Below are positions 32,851 through 44,823 of a stretch of 64,000 nucleotides of DNA, piece by piece. A program made the translations under genes and the position numbers. Under the pieces are notes generated by a model, which was given only the letters and a program-made list of their open reading frames with translations, was not told where the DNA came from and searched no databases. The DNA comes from Mesotaenium endlicherianum (Eukaryota > Streptophyta > Zygnematophyceae > Zygnematales > Mesotaeniaceae). The stretch lies in contig WELA01010214.1 in the NCBI GenBank assembly GCA_009602735.1, positions 608,976-672,975 of the forward strand. The letters run 5' to 3'. Within the stretch, counting starts at the first letter, position 1, and each line of letters opens with the position of its first letter.

Positions 32851-35800
32851 TTAGGGCGGTGCCCCAGCCGCCCGAAGGTGGAACCGTTTCAACGCCCCTT
32901 TGGCATTGGTCAGCTGGTCTTTAAATTCCCAAGTGTCCCCAGAGGCATCGTAACCCTTCCATCGGATGAGGTACTTCATGACATATTTAGACGATCGACG
33001 GACCGAGCGAGCGTCTAAAATCTCATCGACCTCATATTCCTCAGGGTCGCCGTCCCGGACAGCGGGGACCGGTCCCGGTTGGACAGGTAACCGACCTGTG
33101 AACAGTGTATCACCTTTGATGTATGGTTCCAGGAAGGAGACATTAAAGACCGGGTGACCCTTGTAGTCAGCTGACATGTTCAGTTTGTAAGCATTCTGAC
33201 CGACACGACGTACCACCGAATATGGACCGACCCAGACAGGGCCAAGCTTTTTCTTGACCACACCAGGGAGGTACAGGTGCTGAGAATGCAGTTTGACTAA
33301 ATCGCCCTTAGAAAATGTTAGCTCCCGACGGTGTTGATTAGCGTATTTTTGTTGGTTTTCTTGGGCTTTGTGCANTGTAGGTTTCGTTGGACTCCTGACA
33401 GGGTGTCAGCAAACTCCTGAGTTAACTGGAGGGAGACCGGGTTGTCAATTCCTTCAGGGTGAGTTAAAGATTCCCCTAGCACATCTAAAGGAGACTTAGG
33501 GACTCTACCCAGGCTGAGTTCAAAAGGAGTCTTGCCCTTTGACCCGTGCACCGCACTGTTGACCGCAAACTGAATTTGAGGCAACAGGTCATCCCAATTA
33601 TCTTATTTTTGGTTAATATATGCTCTCAGTACCTCCTGCAGAACTCGGTTAGTTCTTTCAGTCTGCCCATCAGTCTGAGGGTGGTTTGCTGTGCTGAGCA
33701 TCTGTTTGACTCCCATTAACCCCATTAAAGCTCTCTAGAACTTAGAGGTGAATTTCGAGTCTTTGTCTGAGATGATATTAGAAGGGAGCCCATGTTGGCA
33801 TACTACATGGTTGTAGAACTGTCTCACTGTTTCGAGGGCAGTCACTTTGACAGTTGTGGGGATAAAATGACCATTTTTGTCAGTTTATCAACGACTACCA
33901 GTATTGAATTATGCCCATTGGTAGTTCTTGGTAGTGAGACCACCCAGTCCATAGATATAGTTTCCCAGCATCCAGTTGGGATGGGCAGTGGTTGCAAGAG
34001 ACCTCCGGGTGGTGTGTGTCGAGACTTATTTCTCTGACACTGGTCACAAGACTTGACATATTTCAATACCTCCCGGGGCAACCCCTCCCAATGATATTGT
34101 TTTGCCAGTTTGCCAACAGTTTTGGCCTGCCCCAAATGTCCACCCAGGAGGCTGTCATGCGCTTGACTCAGTAAGATAGACCTTATTTCCAAGTTAGCAG
34201 GAATGACCAGCTTCAGCCTGCCTGAACTGGTTTCAGTGACCCAGACCCCTCCCTTAAGCTTATACCCGAGTGCAGTAGCACGACACATACCAATAGTGGG
34301 GCTGGGCTCAAATATTGGGTCAGAAAGGTAGGCTTTCCTAAGTTGTTCAAGGAAGGACTTTTTCTCCTTTACTGAAGTGAGTGCACACAGGACTTTATCT
34401 ACAGCATGCTGACTAAAGTTCCTTTCTTGCAGGTCAGGTCTTCTAGAGAGTGCATCAGCAGGATTCAACTTTCCTGGTTTGTAGTCGATCTGGACTTGGA
34501 ACTGCTCCAGCATCTGGCTCCAGCGGTTCTCCCTCCTCGACAGCTTGGACTTCTTCTGAAAGTGGGTCAGAGCTAGATGATCTGTAATCACCTTAAAAGC
34601 TTTACCATGTAAGTATGCTCTCCACTGTTTGAGTACATGAATGATAGCTAGCAGCTCTTTATCATGCACTGAGTAATTAATCTCCGCTGGATTAAATTTC
34701 ATAGACTCATACAACACAGGATGCCACTCCTGCCGTACCTTACCATCCTTTGTGGTTTTGTCAGCAGGCTGCAACAAAATAGCACCCATGGCAAAGTCAG
34801 AGGCATCAGTAACCACCTGCACCGATTTGCTGGGGTCATACATGGCTAGCACTGGGGCCGAACAAAGGGCATCTTTAAGGGTCTGGAAGGCAGCCTGCTG
34901 CTCTTCCCCCCCACACATACCCGATGTCTTTCTTAGTAAGGTCAGTCAGTTTACTGGCCTTTGTGGAATAATTCTCAATAAATCTCCTATAGTAGTTAGC
35001 CAACCCGAGGAAGGATCTAACTTCAGAGACAGACTGTGGTACTGGCCAGTCCCTTATGGTCTGGACTTTCTTAGGATCCACACTGATGCCCTCTTTACTG
35101 ACAACGTGGCCTAAGAATTCAATACTTTCCTTAAAGAAATCACACTTGCTCATTTTAGCATACAAGTGATTTTTCCGCAGAGTGTCCAGCACTTTCTTTA
35201 AGTGTTCAGTGTGCTGAGCTTCATCTTTAGAGAAAATTAAAATATCATCCAGGAAAACTTGCACAAACTTATCCAAATAAGGTCTAAAAATGTCATTCAT
35301 AGCACCCATGAAGGTAGCAGGAGCATTAGTCAGTCCAAATGGCATCACGTTGAACTCATAGTGTCCATAACGTGTGCGGAAGGCAGTCTTGTGTTCATCC
35401 CCCTCAGCAATTCTGATTTGATGATACCCACTCTTGAGATCTATCTTACTGGACACCTTAGCACCAGACAGGGTATCAAGCAAGTCCTTGATTCTGGGTA
35501 AAGCATACTTGTTCTTTATTGTGATCCTGTTCAGGGCTCTGGAATCCACACACATCCGCATACTGCCATCCTTTTTTTTAACAAATAGGATAGGTGCGCC
35601 GTACGGTGATTTACTGGGAGAAATATAACCATTTTTCTCAAGCTCTGCAATCTGTGTTTTCAACTCCTCGCTCTCCACATAAGACAAGCCATACGTGCGT
35701 TGCCAAGGTGGCTGACTCCCAGGTAATAGATCAATCCTATGATCTACTTCCCTCTTAGGGGGTAGTCCTGGAGGCATATTAAATACATCCGTGTACTGAG

Positions 35801-36640
35801 CAACAATTTTTGCAGCAGTAGGGTGCTCCGGAGGGCTTACCTTTTTCTCAACCACTTCTTCAGGTTGAGGAGGTACCTCTCTTAGCAGCAGACAGAACAT
35901 TCTGTCTTCCTTCTGGTTCCAGCTTTTGACAAACTCCATTGCATTCAGCAACTTGCATCCTTCTGGAAGCTTCTTCTATTCCTTCATTTGCCATCCACAC
36001 AGGACAAGAGGAAGAGCACTGGTGGGTGCTAAGTCGGTCTGCCCATCACTGGCTCCTCTCACTTTAACTGTACCTCTGCTCCAACACACTTCAGCTTGAT
36101 GTCTGTTAAGCCAGGACCTGCCTAGCACGAGATCATAAAAGCCAGTGTTGAGTACCTCAAATGTAAGCGTTTCAGTTAGAACTGTAATGCGAGAACCTAA
36201 CTGGACCTCAATAGGCTTGGTTATAACTCCTCCCGGGATACTTGAGGCATCTCCAAGGAATATTTTTCTATTCCCTTGGGTGACAGTAGGCAGCCTTAGC
36301 CGCTTAACTAAGTCCTTGTGGATAAAAGTATGTGACGCCCCTCCGTCAACAAATGCCCTCACCTTCCTACCTGCAATCATGCAATGCAGTAGGATAGGGG
36401 GGACTGTCTTTTCCTGACTTTCGCATTGTTCTCCTGACGTAGCAAAGAAATGTTGGACATCAGGTGGAACAAGAGCATCCAGAGTGTGCACTCTCTGGAC
36501 GTCTATATTGCCGATGGTCTCCTTTATCTGGTTGTCAGGCATGCATAATGAATCCAGTTCAGCAGGACCCATCATACCTGCTACGAGGGCAGCTAGTGAC
36601 GACTCACTATCTCTAGCATCCTCACAGTCAATAGACTAGA
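32851..36640 (-). pseudogene. B1 pol: protease to chromodomain (with lesions)
   Basis: Protease is in the frame 36575-35976, with FVDGGASHTFI in place of the usual D-S/T-G, and VLGRSWL later. An in-frame TAG follows at about 35973. RT lies in 35951-34915 with FLDD. A frameshift near 34915 leads to RNase H and the integrase zinc region (34918-33842), then further breaks in the integrase core; one single N lies at 33375. The last frame, 33261-32851, holds the GPF/Y-like region and the chromodomain (YEVDEILDARSV, YLIRWKGYDASGDTWEF). The domain order is that of a chromovirus, and the lesions make it non-functional. Confidence 0.9.
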
Positions 36641-38115
36641 TTACTGACTGTTGCTGTCTTTTAAAGGCTGGTCTTTTCTCTCGACTTTCGGAAGGTGCTT
36701 GACTGGACACTGTTCTCTGTAGTGACCTTTCTGCTGACAATGGTAGCAAGTAGATTTTGCTGAGGCTGGTCTCGGCTTAGTCCTACCACCACCCCTTCCA
36801 TAGCCACCTCGAGAGGGACCACCTCTACCTCTAGACTGAATAGCATTGTACTCATACTCATATTCATCACCCTGATTATCCTCAGCCTGGTCTCCTTCAA
36901 CTGCATTGTAGGAACCGTGGGGCTTTTTGACAATCTTAGACACCAAAGCGTTACTCTGGCGCTTGTGATTGAACTGCTGCTGATCCCAGGCGTCAGCATC
37001 CTGGATCAAGTCAGCCAGTTTCTCATACTTTTTCTCAGCAAAATGACCAGAGACCTCGGATTTCAAGCCATACCTGAAGTATGCTATCCTATACCGTTCT
37101 GGCAAATCAGGCTGCTTCATCATGTTCTCTTGGAACTTTTGAGCAAACTCAGCAACTGAAGTGGTCTGCTTCAGTGTCAGGGAGATCATCGCATAGATAG
37201 CTTTCTCCTGCTGGTTGATGACATCAAACTTCTCATGCAACTTCTCGACGAACTCTACCCACGTAGGGTCACCGAGCCTTACGCTCTCCTTTCCAGTATA
37301 GCCACCAGTCTGCGGCACTGCCTTTCAGTAGCGCACCGGTGTGCCTGACCTTCTCGTAATCTTGCAGTTCTGGGTAGTTCTCCAGCCACTGCTCAACATC
37401 CGCGAGAAACTTGATCAGGTAATATTTTCTGTTTCCCTCAGGATCATAGTCCTGGGGAGGTTTCGGCTTGGGCTTACTAGGCCCTCGGCCACCACCACTA
37501 GTGGTGTGAGACCCCAGTTGGTCTCTGTCCCGGAGTAGGGACATTATGATTCTTTTGTCCTCCTGCTGGGACTGATACATGGTCGCCATTTGCGACTGCA
37601 TCTGAACGAACAATGCTCCCAAGTCTACATTTTGGGGTGGTAGATTAGCAAATGCAGCAGCAGCATTGGCATCTACTCGCTGAGTAGTGTCCTCAACAAT
37701 CCCTCTTGCTCCTGCAGCAGCAATTCCTGCCGCATTCAGCCGGTCACGTATTTGACCTAGGGGTACATTGAGTTGTACAACAGGAGGTGTGTTCAGAACA
37801 TTGGCCCTTGATGCCATAAGTTCTTCAACAGTGCGCTCGTCAGCTGGCTGTCCTTCCCTCCTTTCTGTATCTTCAGCGGCCTNCATTTGCTACTTGTTCA
37901 GCTTCTAATCTGGCTCTCTCCTCCTCAGCTTGCTGTGCTACGACTGCGGCAATAGCAGCTGCCTCATCTGCAACCTCTCTAGCTGCAGTATCTGCTACTG
38001 CTTCAGAACAGGTACGGGTTCCCACTACATGGCTTTCCGCCTGGTTTTTGACATTCTCGTTATCCTGGTTCTCCATGTCTCGGGAGTTGGTAGTTTGAGA
38101 CCTTGTTCTTACCAT
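36641..38115 (-). pseudogene. B1 gag with RGG box and zinc knuckle (frameshifted)
   Basis: It starts MVRTRSQTTNSRD at 38115. An Ala/Glu-rich region is followed by the capsid domain (YLIKFLADVEQWLENYPELQ, LTLKQTTSVAEFAQKFQENM). Gly/Arg-rich RGG-like sequence (SRGRGGPSRGGYGRGGGR) precedes a CCHC knuckle, C-YH-C-QQKGH-YREQ-C. A frameshift lies near 37300 and a single N at 37883. The frame ends just after the slippery heptamer TTTAAAA (36665-36659). The start ATG is followed by GTAAGA, a donor-like context. Confidence 0.88.
36659..36665 (-). promoter_or_regulatory. -1 frameshift heptamer in B1 gag/pol
   Basis: T TTA AAA with gag codons TTA and AAA in phase. pol continues in the -1 frame. The same heptamer is kept in B2 at 48781-48787. 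No stem as clear as that of element C was found downstream. Confidence 0.6.
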
Positions 38116-38136
38116 ACAAAGAAGACTGTGATAACA

Positions 38137-38148
38137 GCTCCGATACCA
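38137..38148 (-). other. B1 primer-binding site
   Basis: TGGTATCGGAGC on the minus strand, one base from the 5' LTR, for initiator tRNA-Met. Confidence 0.85.
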
Positions 38149-38149
38149 T

Positions 38150-38870
38150 TGAAATGAATCGGCTTATCAAATAGGCGATTAACAATTAATAAAGATCTTT
38201 ATATCAGCAAGAAATCTTTGTGGTATTTCCGTTAACTGGTTTAACGGCAAAGGACAACACACTAGCAGTGAATAATACTCGTCAGTCAAATGCGAGTAAA
38301 CTAGCATCAATAATGCAAATCAGTAAACTCATACATAAGCAAGGTTAGAAGACAGTGCGTATCAATGGCTTCTCGCCTTGGATTCAGATCTCTCTCAGTA
38401 AGCTGTACAAGAGAGTTGGCCTCGTTTCCGAATGCCGAACTTGAGAGCAATGCCTAGCATATGTACATGGAATGAGTTTACTGTTCAACGGTCAGTGCGA
38501 TGGCACCGCCTACCCGGGAGTTAACCACGTTGGTAGGACCTCGGTTAACCAAATCCACCGCCATCTCCCATCATCCCGAATAGCCATCCATCATAGGGAT
38601 GTCATCTGGCCATTCATCTAGCATACCACACTTAGATGCATATCGAGGCAGTTCGCTGCTACCGAGTACGGAAGTCAGCTGGCTGTCAAAGAATGTGTCA
38701 GCAAGCTAACTTAAGGTGACCTCAGCCTGCTACTTTGGGCCTGAGTCATTAAACTGATATTAAGTATAAAGTCCAGCAGACTGATTGTTAAGTAGAGTTC
38801 AGCAGGCTGAACTTATTTAACTATATTATTTAAATGAACATTATGTCAACCAATATACTGATTCATTACA
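38150..38870 (-). repeat. B1 5' LTR
   Basis: 721 bp; on the minus strand it runs from TGTAATGAATCAG to GATTCATTTCA. It is intact and serves as reference for the other B LTRs in the window. Confidence 0.92.
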
Positions 38871-38918
38871 GTGGCAGAGACCAACTGGGTTCTCAAACCA
38901 CTGGTGGTGGTGGCAGAG
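38871..38918 (+). pseudogene. Family B gag fragment, right piece
   Basis: 48 nt continuing the gag reading interrupted at 23378 (RDQLGSQTTGGGGR). It includes the right copy of the B1 target duplication and ends where a C-type LTR begins. Confidence 0.8.
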
Positions 38919-39280
38919 TGTAGTGATTTGAGTTATTATATATTAGTTTGCATATCTTTTAATGTTTTCAAATATATTTGGAGTAGTATTGTGTGGATTC
39001 AAGTGTGAATAGGTACTCTAGTGACTTGGTTCATGTCCTTTGAACCTTCTAAGGCGATTTTGAAGTTAGAGGAAAGACCTACAAGAACTCCACGTGGCAA
39101 AAGTCAAATGTGCCATTTTTAGGTCAAAAGGACATGTGTACATTATTCTAGAAAGGGGTGGCATGTTTTGAGATGTGTTGGNTGTTTTGAGTTGTGTTGG
39201 GTGCCAACACATCAACATACACCTTCCTATAAATAACTTATTTAGCAAGTACATAAACAAGAGCTAGAACATAGAGAGAC
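38919..39280 (+). repeat. Truncated C-family LTR
   Basis: Starts TGTAGTGATTTGAG and follows the C LTR for about 360 bp, more diverged than the two LTRs of element C. It is cut at the border with element D. A single N at 39182 lies between two copies of a TGTTTTGAG-type stretch, so part of the length is probably an assembly join. Confidence 0.85.
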
Positions 39281-40541
39281 TGTAATGAATCAGTTCATTA
39301 TTTATTCAATTAATTGCATATATAAATACAACACTAAATAAGTATTATGTCAATATACTCACAGGCGCAAGTTCATTTAAATTAATGTATGTCGATGTAA
39401 TGCGAGTTTACTTACTTTGTCAAAAAAGTCAGCAGGATGACTTTTGTATCATAGTGTAGTTTGCTGACTTTGTTGAGAAGGTCAGCAGGATGACTTTTGT
39501 ATCATAGTATAGTTTGCTAAGAGTTATATATCAGTTATATATAGGATGTAACATCAGCAGGATGACATATAGTAAGCTCGCTTGATATTAGTCAGTATAC
39601 TTAGCTTCAGTACGCTGAGGATATACATATTCATTTAGATTGTTATTTGTAGATTGGCACATGTGACCGAAGTACACTGAAAGTCGGAAGGTCGACTGAG
39701 ATTCGGTAAACCGATGTCCTACCAGTGTGGTTAACTCCTGGGTAGGCGGAGCCGTCGTCAGTTAACTGAACAATTAGGACTTCAGTCAACCGACCAATTA
39801 ATATGGTCGTTATACCTAGATCCGTGAGTCCCAACCTAACGGGTTTCCCACGAAACGGCGCACCTTGCGCCGTGGTCAACCAGGTGGTCACTAGGTTAAT
39901 AGCAGGCTGGGATCTCGTGGTCCCTCATTCTGGACAGTAAGCTTTACAGTCGGATTTCTACTTGCAAGTCATGTGTGCACTTTTGGGGTTCGTTCTAATG
40001 ACCAGCCTTCACGGAAATTGACATGGCTGCTTTGTTTGCGCTTCAAATGGAGAGAACTAGGACTTTTCGGAAAGGTCTCGTCAAGATGCATCCGTTGCCG
40101 TAAAGTTTGCTCAATTTGCAGCAGTGTTGACAGACTTATGCCGTCTGACATTCTGGGGTCACACAGCGGACAGATTCCATGGTTTTGCACCTAAGTCAGT
40201 GGGATGTGTTTTAGCTACTTTATGGTCATCTGAATGAGAGCGCCTTTGCTATACAGTCCCCTGATGTTGCGTATGTGCTTATACATGCTCGTATGCCTGG
40301 TAGGCAAGAGGTCATGAGTTTCTAAAGGAGAAGCTCTAGTCCTCAAGCTCGCCTCTTTCTTGTGCCTTGTGTTCGTGTGCAACTATAGCACACTACGATA
40401 AGTGAGTCAAGGGCTATAGATGAGTAAACGGAATTCATTATAAGAGCAAAGATCGCTCCCTGATTTCACATGCTTCCACCTATCACGGATCTTATATATT
40501 TAATAAAATATATTTATCTTGAATAAGCAAGATTCATTTCA
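39281..40541 (+). repeat. Element D 5' LTR
   Basis: 1261 bp, TGTAATGAATCAG to GATTCATTTCA, nearly identical to 44824-46082. It contains a block (GGTAAACCGATGTCCTACCA onward, near 39705) also present in B LTRs. Its open frames of about 70-80 codons recur in both LTRs only because the LTRs are copies. Confidence 0.92.
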
Positions 40542-40542
40542 G

Positions 40543-40554
40543 TGGTATCGGAGC
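40543..40554 (+). other. Element D primer-binding site
   Basis: TGGTATCGGAGC one base after the LTR, the same 12 bases as in B1 and C. Confidence 0.85.
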
Positions 40555-42778
40555 TAAGTCCTTTCTTGAATGTCCGGGCTCGTCTTCTTTGTCTCCTAAG
40601 GAAAGTGTGTGAGGCTTAATTGTGTGGTATCATGAGTCTAGGTGGAGCTTGGGAAGTGTATGAATGTAGAGCATTGCACATCTTGTCCAGGATCCTTCCA
40701 CTTGCTCACCTAGTGTGTCTCTTCGCTCAGTGTACTATGCGACATACTAACTTGACTTTCCTAGCCTCTTGTGTACAGTTACACGCAACGAGAAGCCTAA
40801 AGTGGAGGCTTGATGGAAGAGGTGTCTGCAAGCATCAAGCGCAGCCTCAAGGGAGTTGCATCATAGCAAGCTGGATAGGACTCATTTACCTCACTTGATC
40901 ATAGTCGTTGTGTGTTGTTATATGCAATCCACGGCTAGTATAGAGAGGGGTGCGCACTCCAGCGATGCTAAAGGACTTGTTAGTCTGTTGTGCTATCCCT
41001 TTGGGTTTAAGCTTGTTGCTTTGCAAGAGACGTACCTCTCTCATTAGTTGTGTGGTAGTTAGGTTGAGGGGGCTTGAGTATGGCTGCATGTGTTGAGACG
41101 TTAAGATAGTACGTGCACACATGATTTACTAACTTAAGTTTCCAAGTATGGATTAACAACAGGTTATCCTCGCCACGGTCCAAGTGCACTACGTCGTCCA
41201 TAAGCGTCAGCTAACTGCAACTTCTATGTGAAGAGGCTTCGGCAGCAACTATGGCATCCTTCAGATACCCCCTACTCCCAAGCGTGGCTGTGACATTGTG
41301 TGCTTCTCTCGTTTGTCACATTGATTTGTGCTTGGAGAGTTTAGGATATGTGCCTTGTGCTTGGATGCTATGTGTTAGACGGTGCTTTGTGGTACTTGAT
41401 GGGATCGTAGGAGCTTAGGGTTTAAGCTTAAGACGGGTTTAGTCAGTGTGCTGAGGTTCATGGATGCGGGTCTTATGTGATTGCTGACTTAGGTTAAGTC
41501 AGCCTGCTAGATTATTTGACCTAATGTGGTTAAAGGGGTTAAGGAATTAGGTTTATGGACGCAAGGGCTTTCCTTTAACTCTCTTTACTTTGCATGGTTT
41601 ATTAAAGGTCCGAGAGCAGCCGCGGACAATGAGTACTTTGAGTGCTTGAGTTAAATGAGCTCTGGGTGTTGCCATGCTATAGATCAGCATATCGGGACTA
41701 TGGTCTGTACGATGTGTTGAGTGATGTATGGGAAGTCAACGTGGATACTAGAGGGGGTTTGACTACTTGCCTTAGGTCCAGTTGGCTATATGTTTTGGAT
41801 GCCACCTGTACACTTGGTCAAGTGTAAGGAGGTCTGTGTCTTCGTCATAGGGACGATCTGGGCATATTAGCAGTGTGCTAAGTTTCTGCCGACCTCGCAG
41901 CTAACTGAGCTCGCTAGAGACGCATGCTAGGTAGCATGCAAGATGCATTTGTATATGCGTCAGGTGCATGGAATTTGCATCCCGGGTGCTAGAGGTAGTG
42001 GATCGCTGTTAGCATACCGTAGAGCAGGTGTAAAATGGGCCCTGCTGTAATAGATTCACTATGCACACCTAAGTAAAGACAGAAGAGACCATTGACATTA
42101 TAGACATTCTCGCAATGCATGGCTTGAATGATCTTGTTCAGTCTGATGCACAAACATTCTTCTTGCTAGCTTAGGGTTACAGTGCAAAAGTCTTACCAAC
42201 AATTTATGCACGCTGTTGTTATTAGCTTGCTAAGTGCTTGCTGCAATTGCAATAGGTGCCATGTATGTGCCTCCAGAGAGGAACTTAATTTTGAGCTATA
42301 CTGAGTTTGCTCATTGTCATTGGTTGAGTCTATGTGATCCCAATATTTGCCTCGCCCTCCCGGGAATCATGTAAGATGGAGTCATCAGATCTTGACTAGA
42401 CTGATGCAGCTAGGGTGTGGTGTTTACCACGCATAGCTAAGCTCATTGTAGGCAACTTACACACTTGCTTGTTGTCTGTTTGACAGACTGAGACCAGCAA
42501 GCAGAGTGTGAAGCAATGGTGACATACAGGTCGAGAGAGGCCAAGGAGTTGGCATGCTGGACGCTGCCACGTGACGCTTCCCCACTTGTCCTCTGGGCAA
42601 CTCTAGGCAGTAAGGCCTGAAGGAGGGAGTATCCTGAAACATCAAAACTATGATACAATTGGTTGTTTCTGTTCCCTTTTCACTTGGATTGTTAACTCTC
42701 ACTAGTTGCCATTTTGGCGTATGTCTTGCTAGGAATGATTGGTATGAGTCATTGTATGCATGCGTTGGTAGAGTCAGC

Positions 42779-43498
42779 TGAAATGAATCGACTCACCAAA
42801 TAAGCGATTAACAATTAATAAAGATCTTTATATCAGCAAGTAATCTTTATGGTATTTCCGTTAACTGGTTTAACGGCAAAGGACAACACACTAGCAGTGA
42901 ATAATACTCGTCAGTCAAATGAGAGTAAACTAGCATCAATAATGCAAATCAGTTTACTCATACATAAGCAAGGTTAGAAGACAGTGCGTATCAATGGCTT
43001 CTCGCCTTGGATTCAGATCTCTCTCAATAAGCTGTACAAGAGAGTTGGCCTTGTTTCCAAATGCCGATCTCAAGAGCAATGCCTAGCATATGTACATGGA
43101 ATGAGTTTACTGTTCAACGGTCAGTGCGATGGCACCGCCTACCCGGGAGTTAACCACGTTGGTAGGACCTCGGTTAACCAAATCCACCGCCATCTCCCAT
43201 CATCCCGAATAGCCATCCACCATAGGGATGTCATCTGGCCATTCATCTAGCATATCGTACTTAGATGCATATCAAGGCAGTTCGCTGCTACCGAGTATGG
43301 AAGTCAGCTGGCTGTCAAAGAATGTGTCAGCAAGCTGACTTAAATGGACTTCAGCCTGCTGCTTCCGGCTGAGTCATTAAACTGGTATCAAACATTAAGT
43401 CCAGCATACTGATTATCAACTAAAGTTGAGTAGGCTGAACTTAAATAACTATTATATTGAAATGAATATTATATCTACTAATATACTGATTCATTACC
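42779..43498 (-). repeat. Solo family B LTR inside element D
   Basis: 720 bp, minus orientation, flanked by TCAGC at 42774-42778 and 43499-43503. The right terminus reads CATTACC instead of CATTACA, one change. It arose by LTR-LTR recombination of a full B element. Confidence 0.9.
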
Positions 43499-44788
43499 TC
43501 AGCTAACTGAGCTACTCTTTGGTATTGGAGGAACTCGCTAATGGGGCCGGTTGTCTTTATCTCATAGCAAGCTATCTACACTTCCAAATGGAGGAGTGTA
43601 ATACGCTGGCGGAGTTTGGGTTATTCATGGATAGAGCTTTAAAGTTTATGGTGAGAGGGTCTGAATGGCAGTTTACTCGTCCCTGTGCCACTTTGGGCAT
43701 TGCTCTAATCCGGATAAATGAACCATTTAGTTTTTGGGAGGGGGAGGACTTTCTTTCTTGCTTACTTGGGTGTTTGCACTCTGTGTCCTCTCTTGGTTTT
43801 CCTTTGTTGGTTCTTCTCCACCCACTCGTACTGCCGCAATCCTCTGTGACTGTCACTCTGTGTGCTTCTTATGATGCGGAGTTATAGGCACTTCTTGGGG
43901 TGCTTATGTGGGGTCGACAGCTATTTAAGTTGGGGAGAGGGAGATGGGATGTGTTTTAGGAGTATTCAGTAAGCTGTGCTTACCTGCATACTCAGCAGCA
44001 AGTGTATGTACTAACTGAGTCATACACTGCCACGTCCTATGTTTGTACTACATTAATATCAGGAGCATCAGTGACTAACTGGTGTAAATTGTGAGTTGCA
44101 GTACATTGTTGGAGCAAGTGTACGTACTAACTGAGTAAGTACATTGCCATAAGTTGAGATTGGGTAGCAATGATGCATGGCACATCAGGGAACTGCTTGA
44201 GGTGACCAGCATATTGCTCAAAACCATATGTTTCTTTGAACTTAGTGTGTTCTGAAAATGTGGTAAAAAGTTAATTTTATCTTGGGCTCATTTACCTGAT
44301 GCTACTCATCCTGTAAGGGCATTCAATGCCATCAAATCAGTTGGTCTCCCTTGTCCTTCAGTACGCTGAATTTTGAGCAGGTACCTAAGATACAAGAAAT
44401 TGCTTGTGAGCAGCTTTCAAGGTGTGAGCACGGCAGGAGTTGAAGACCAAGAGAAGGAGAAAAGGCTTAGTTTAGTTGGCTGAGCCTTAAAAACATTCTT
44501 TCATTGTTTGACCTTGAAAGGAGGCTGTTCGATTTGGGTGTGGTTTGCATGGTGTGAGGTGCTCTAATGTGTTTTCCAACTGGAAGGACTACTGTGAGTA
44601 GGGGTAAGTCAATGCATGTCTTCAGTTATTGATGGTGAAGTCAGATGGTGGCTTGCAGGACATTTTGCTGTGATTAATTTTTACTTGCATTGGGTAGGTG
44701 AATATATCACGCTCATGTTTTGTTTGCTTGCTTTGCTTCACCTAGTTGACAAAAGTGTATTATTAAATAAATGGATTGTATGCTGAGT

Positions 44789-44823
44789 GTTGTCGAGGCG
44801 ACAACAAGTTAAGTTGGGGAGAT
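44789..44823 (+). other. Element D hairpin and polypurine tract
   Basis: Perfect hairpin GTTGTCG-AGG-CGACAAC (44789-44805) followed by AAGTTAAGTTGGGGAGAT up to the 3' LTR. B1 and B2 have the same arrangement. Confidence 0.7.

Larger units (their letters stand above)
23379..38870 (-). mobile_element. Element B1: chromovirus with extra ORF3, inserted in B gag
   Basis: A minus-strand Ty3/gypsy chromovirus. Flanks GTGAC (23374-23378) and GTGGC (38871-38875) are the target duplication with one change. Order on the minus strand: 5' LTR 38870-38150, primer site, gag, pol with chromodomain, ORF3, hairpin and polypurine tract, 3' LTR 30780-30380 continuing at 23701-23379. The 3' LTR is split by element C. 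gag and pol carry a few stops and frameshifts, so this copy is not autonomous now. Confidence 0.9.
40555..44823 (+). other. Element D internal region, no retroviral genes
   Basis: I find no capsid, zinc knuckle, protease, RT or integrase motif on either strand. The longest frames (for example 43519-43887, 122 codons) show no family signature. Excluding the solo LTR, about 3.5 kb is of unknown origin. It ends with the hairpin and polypurine tract at 44789-44823. Confidence 0.7.
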
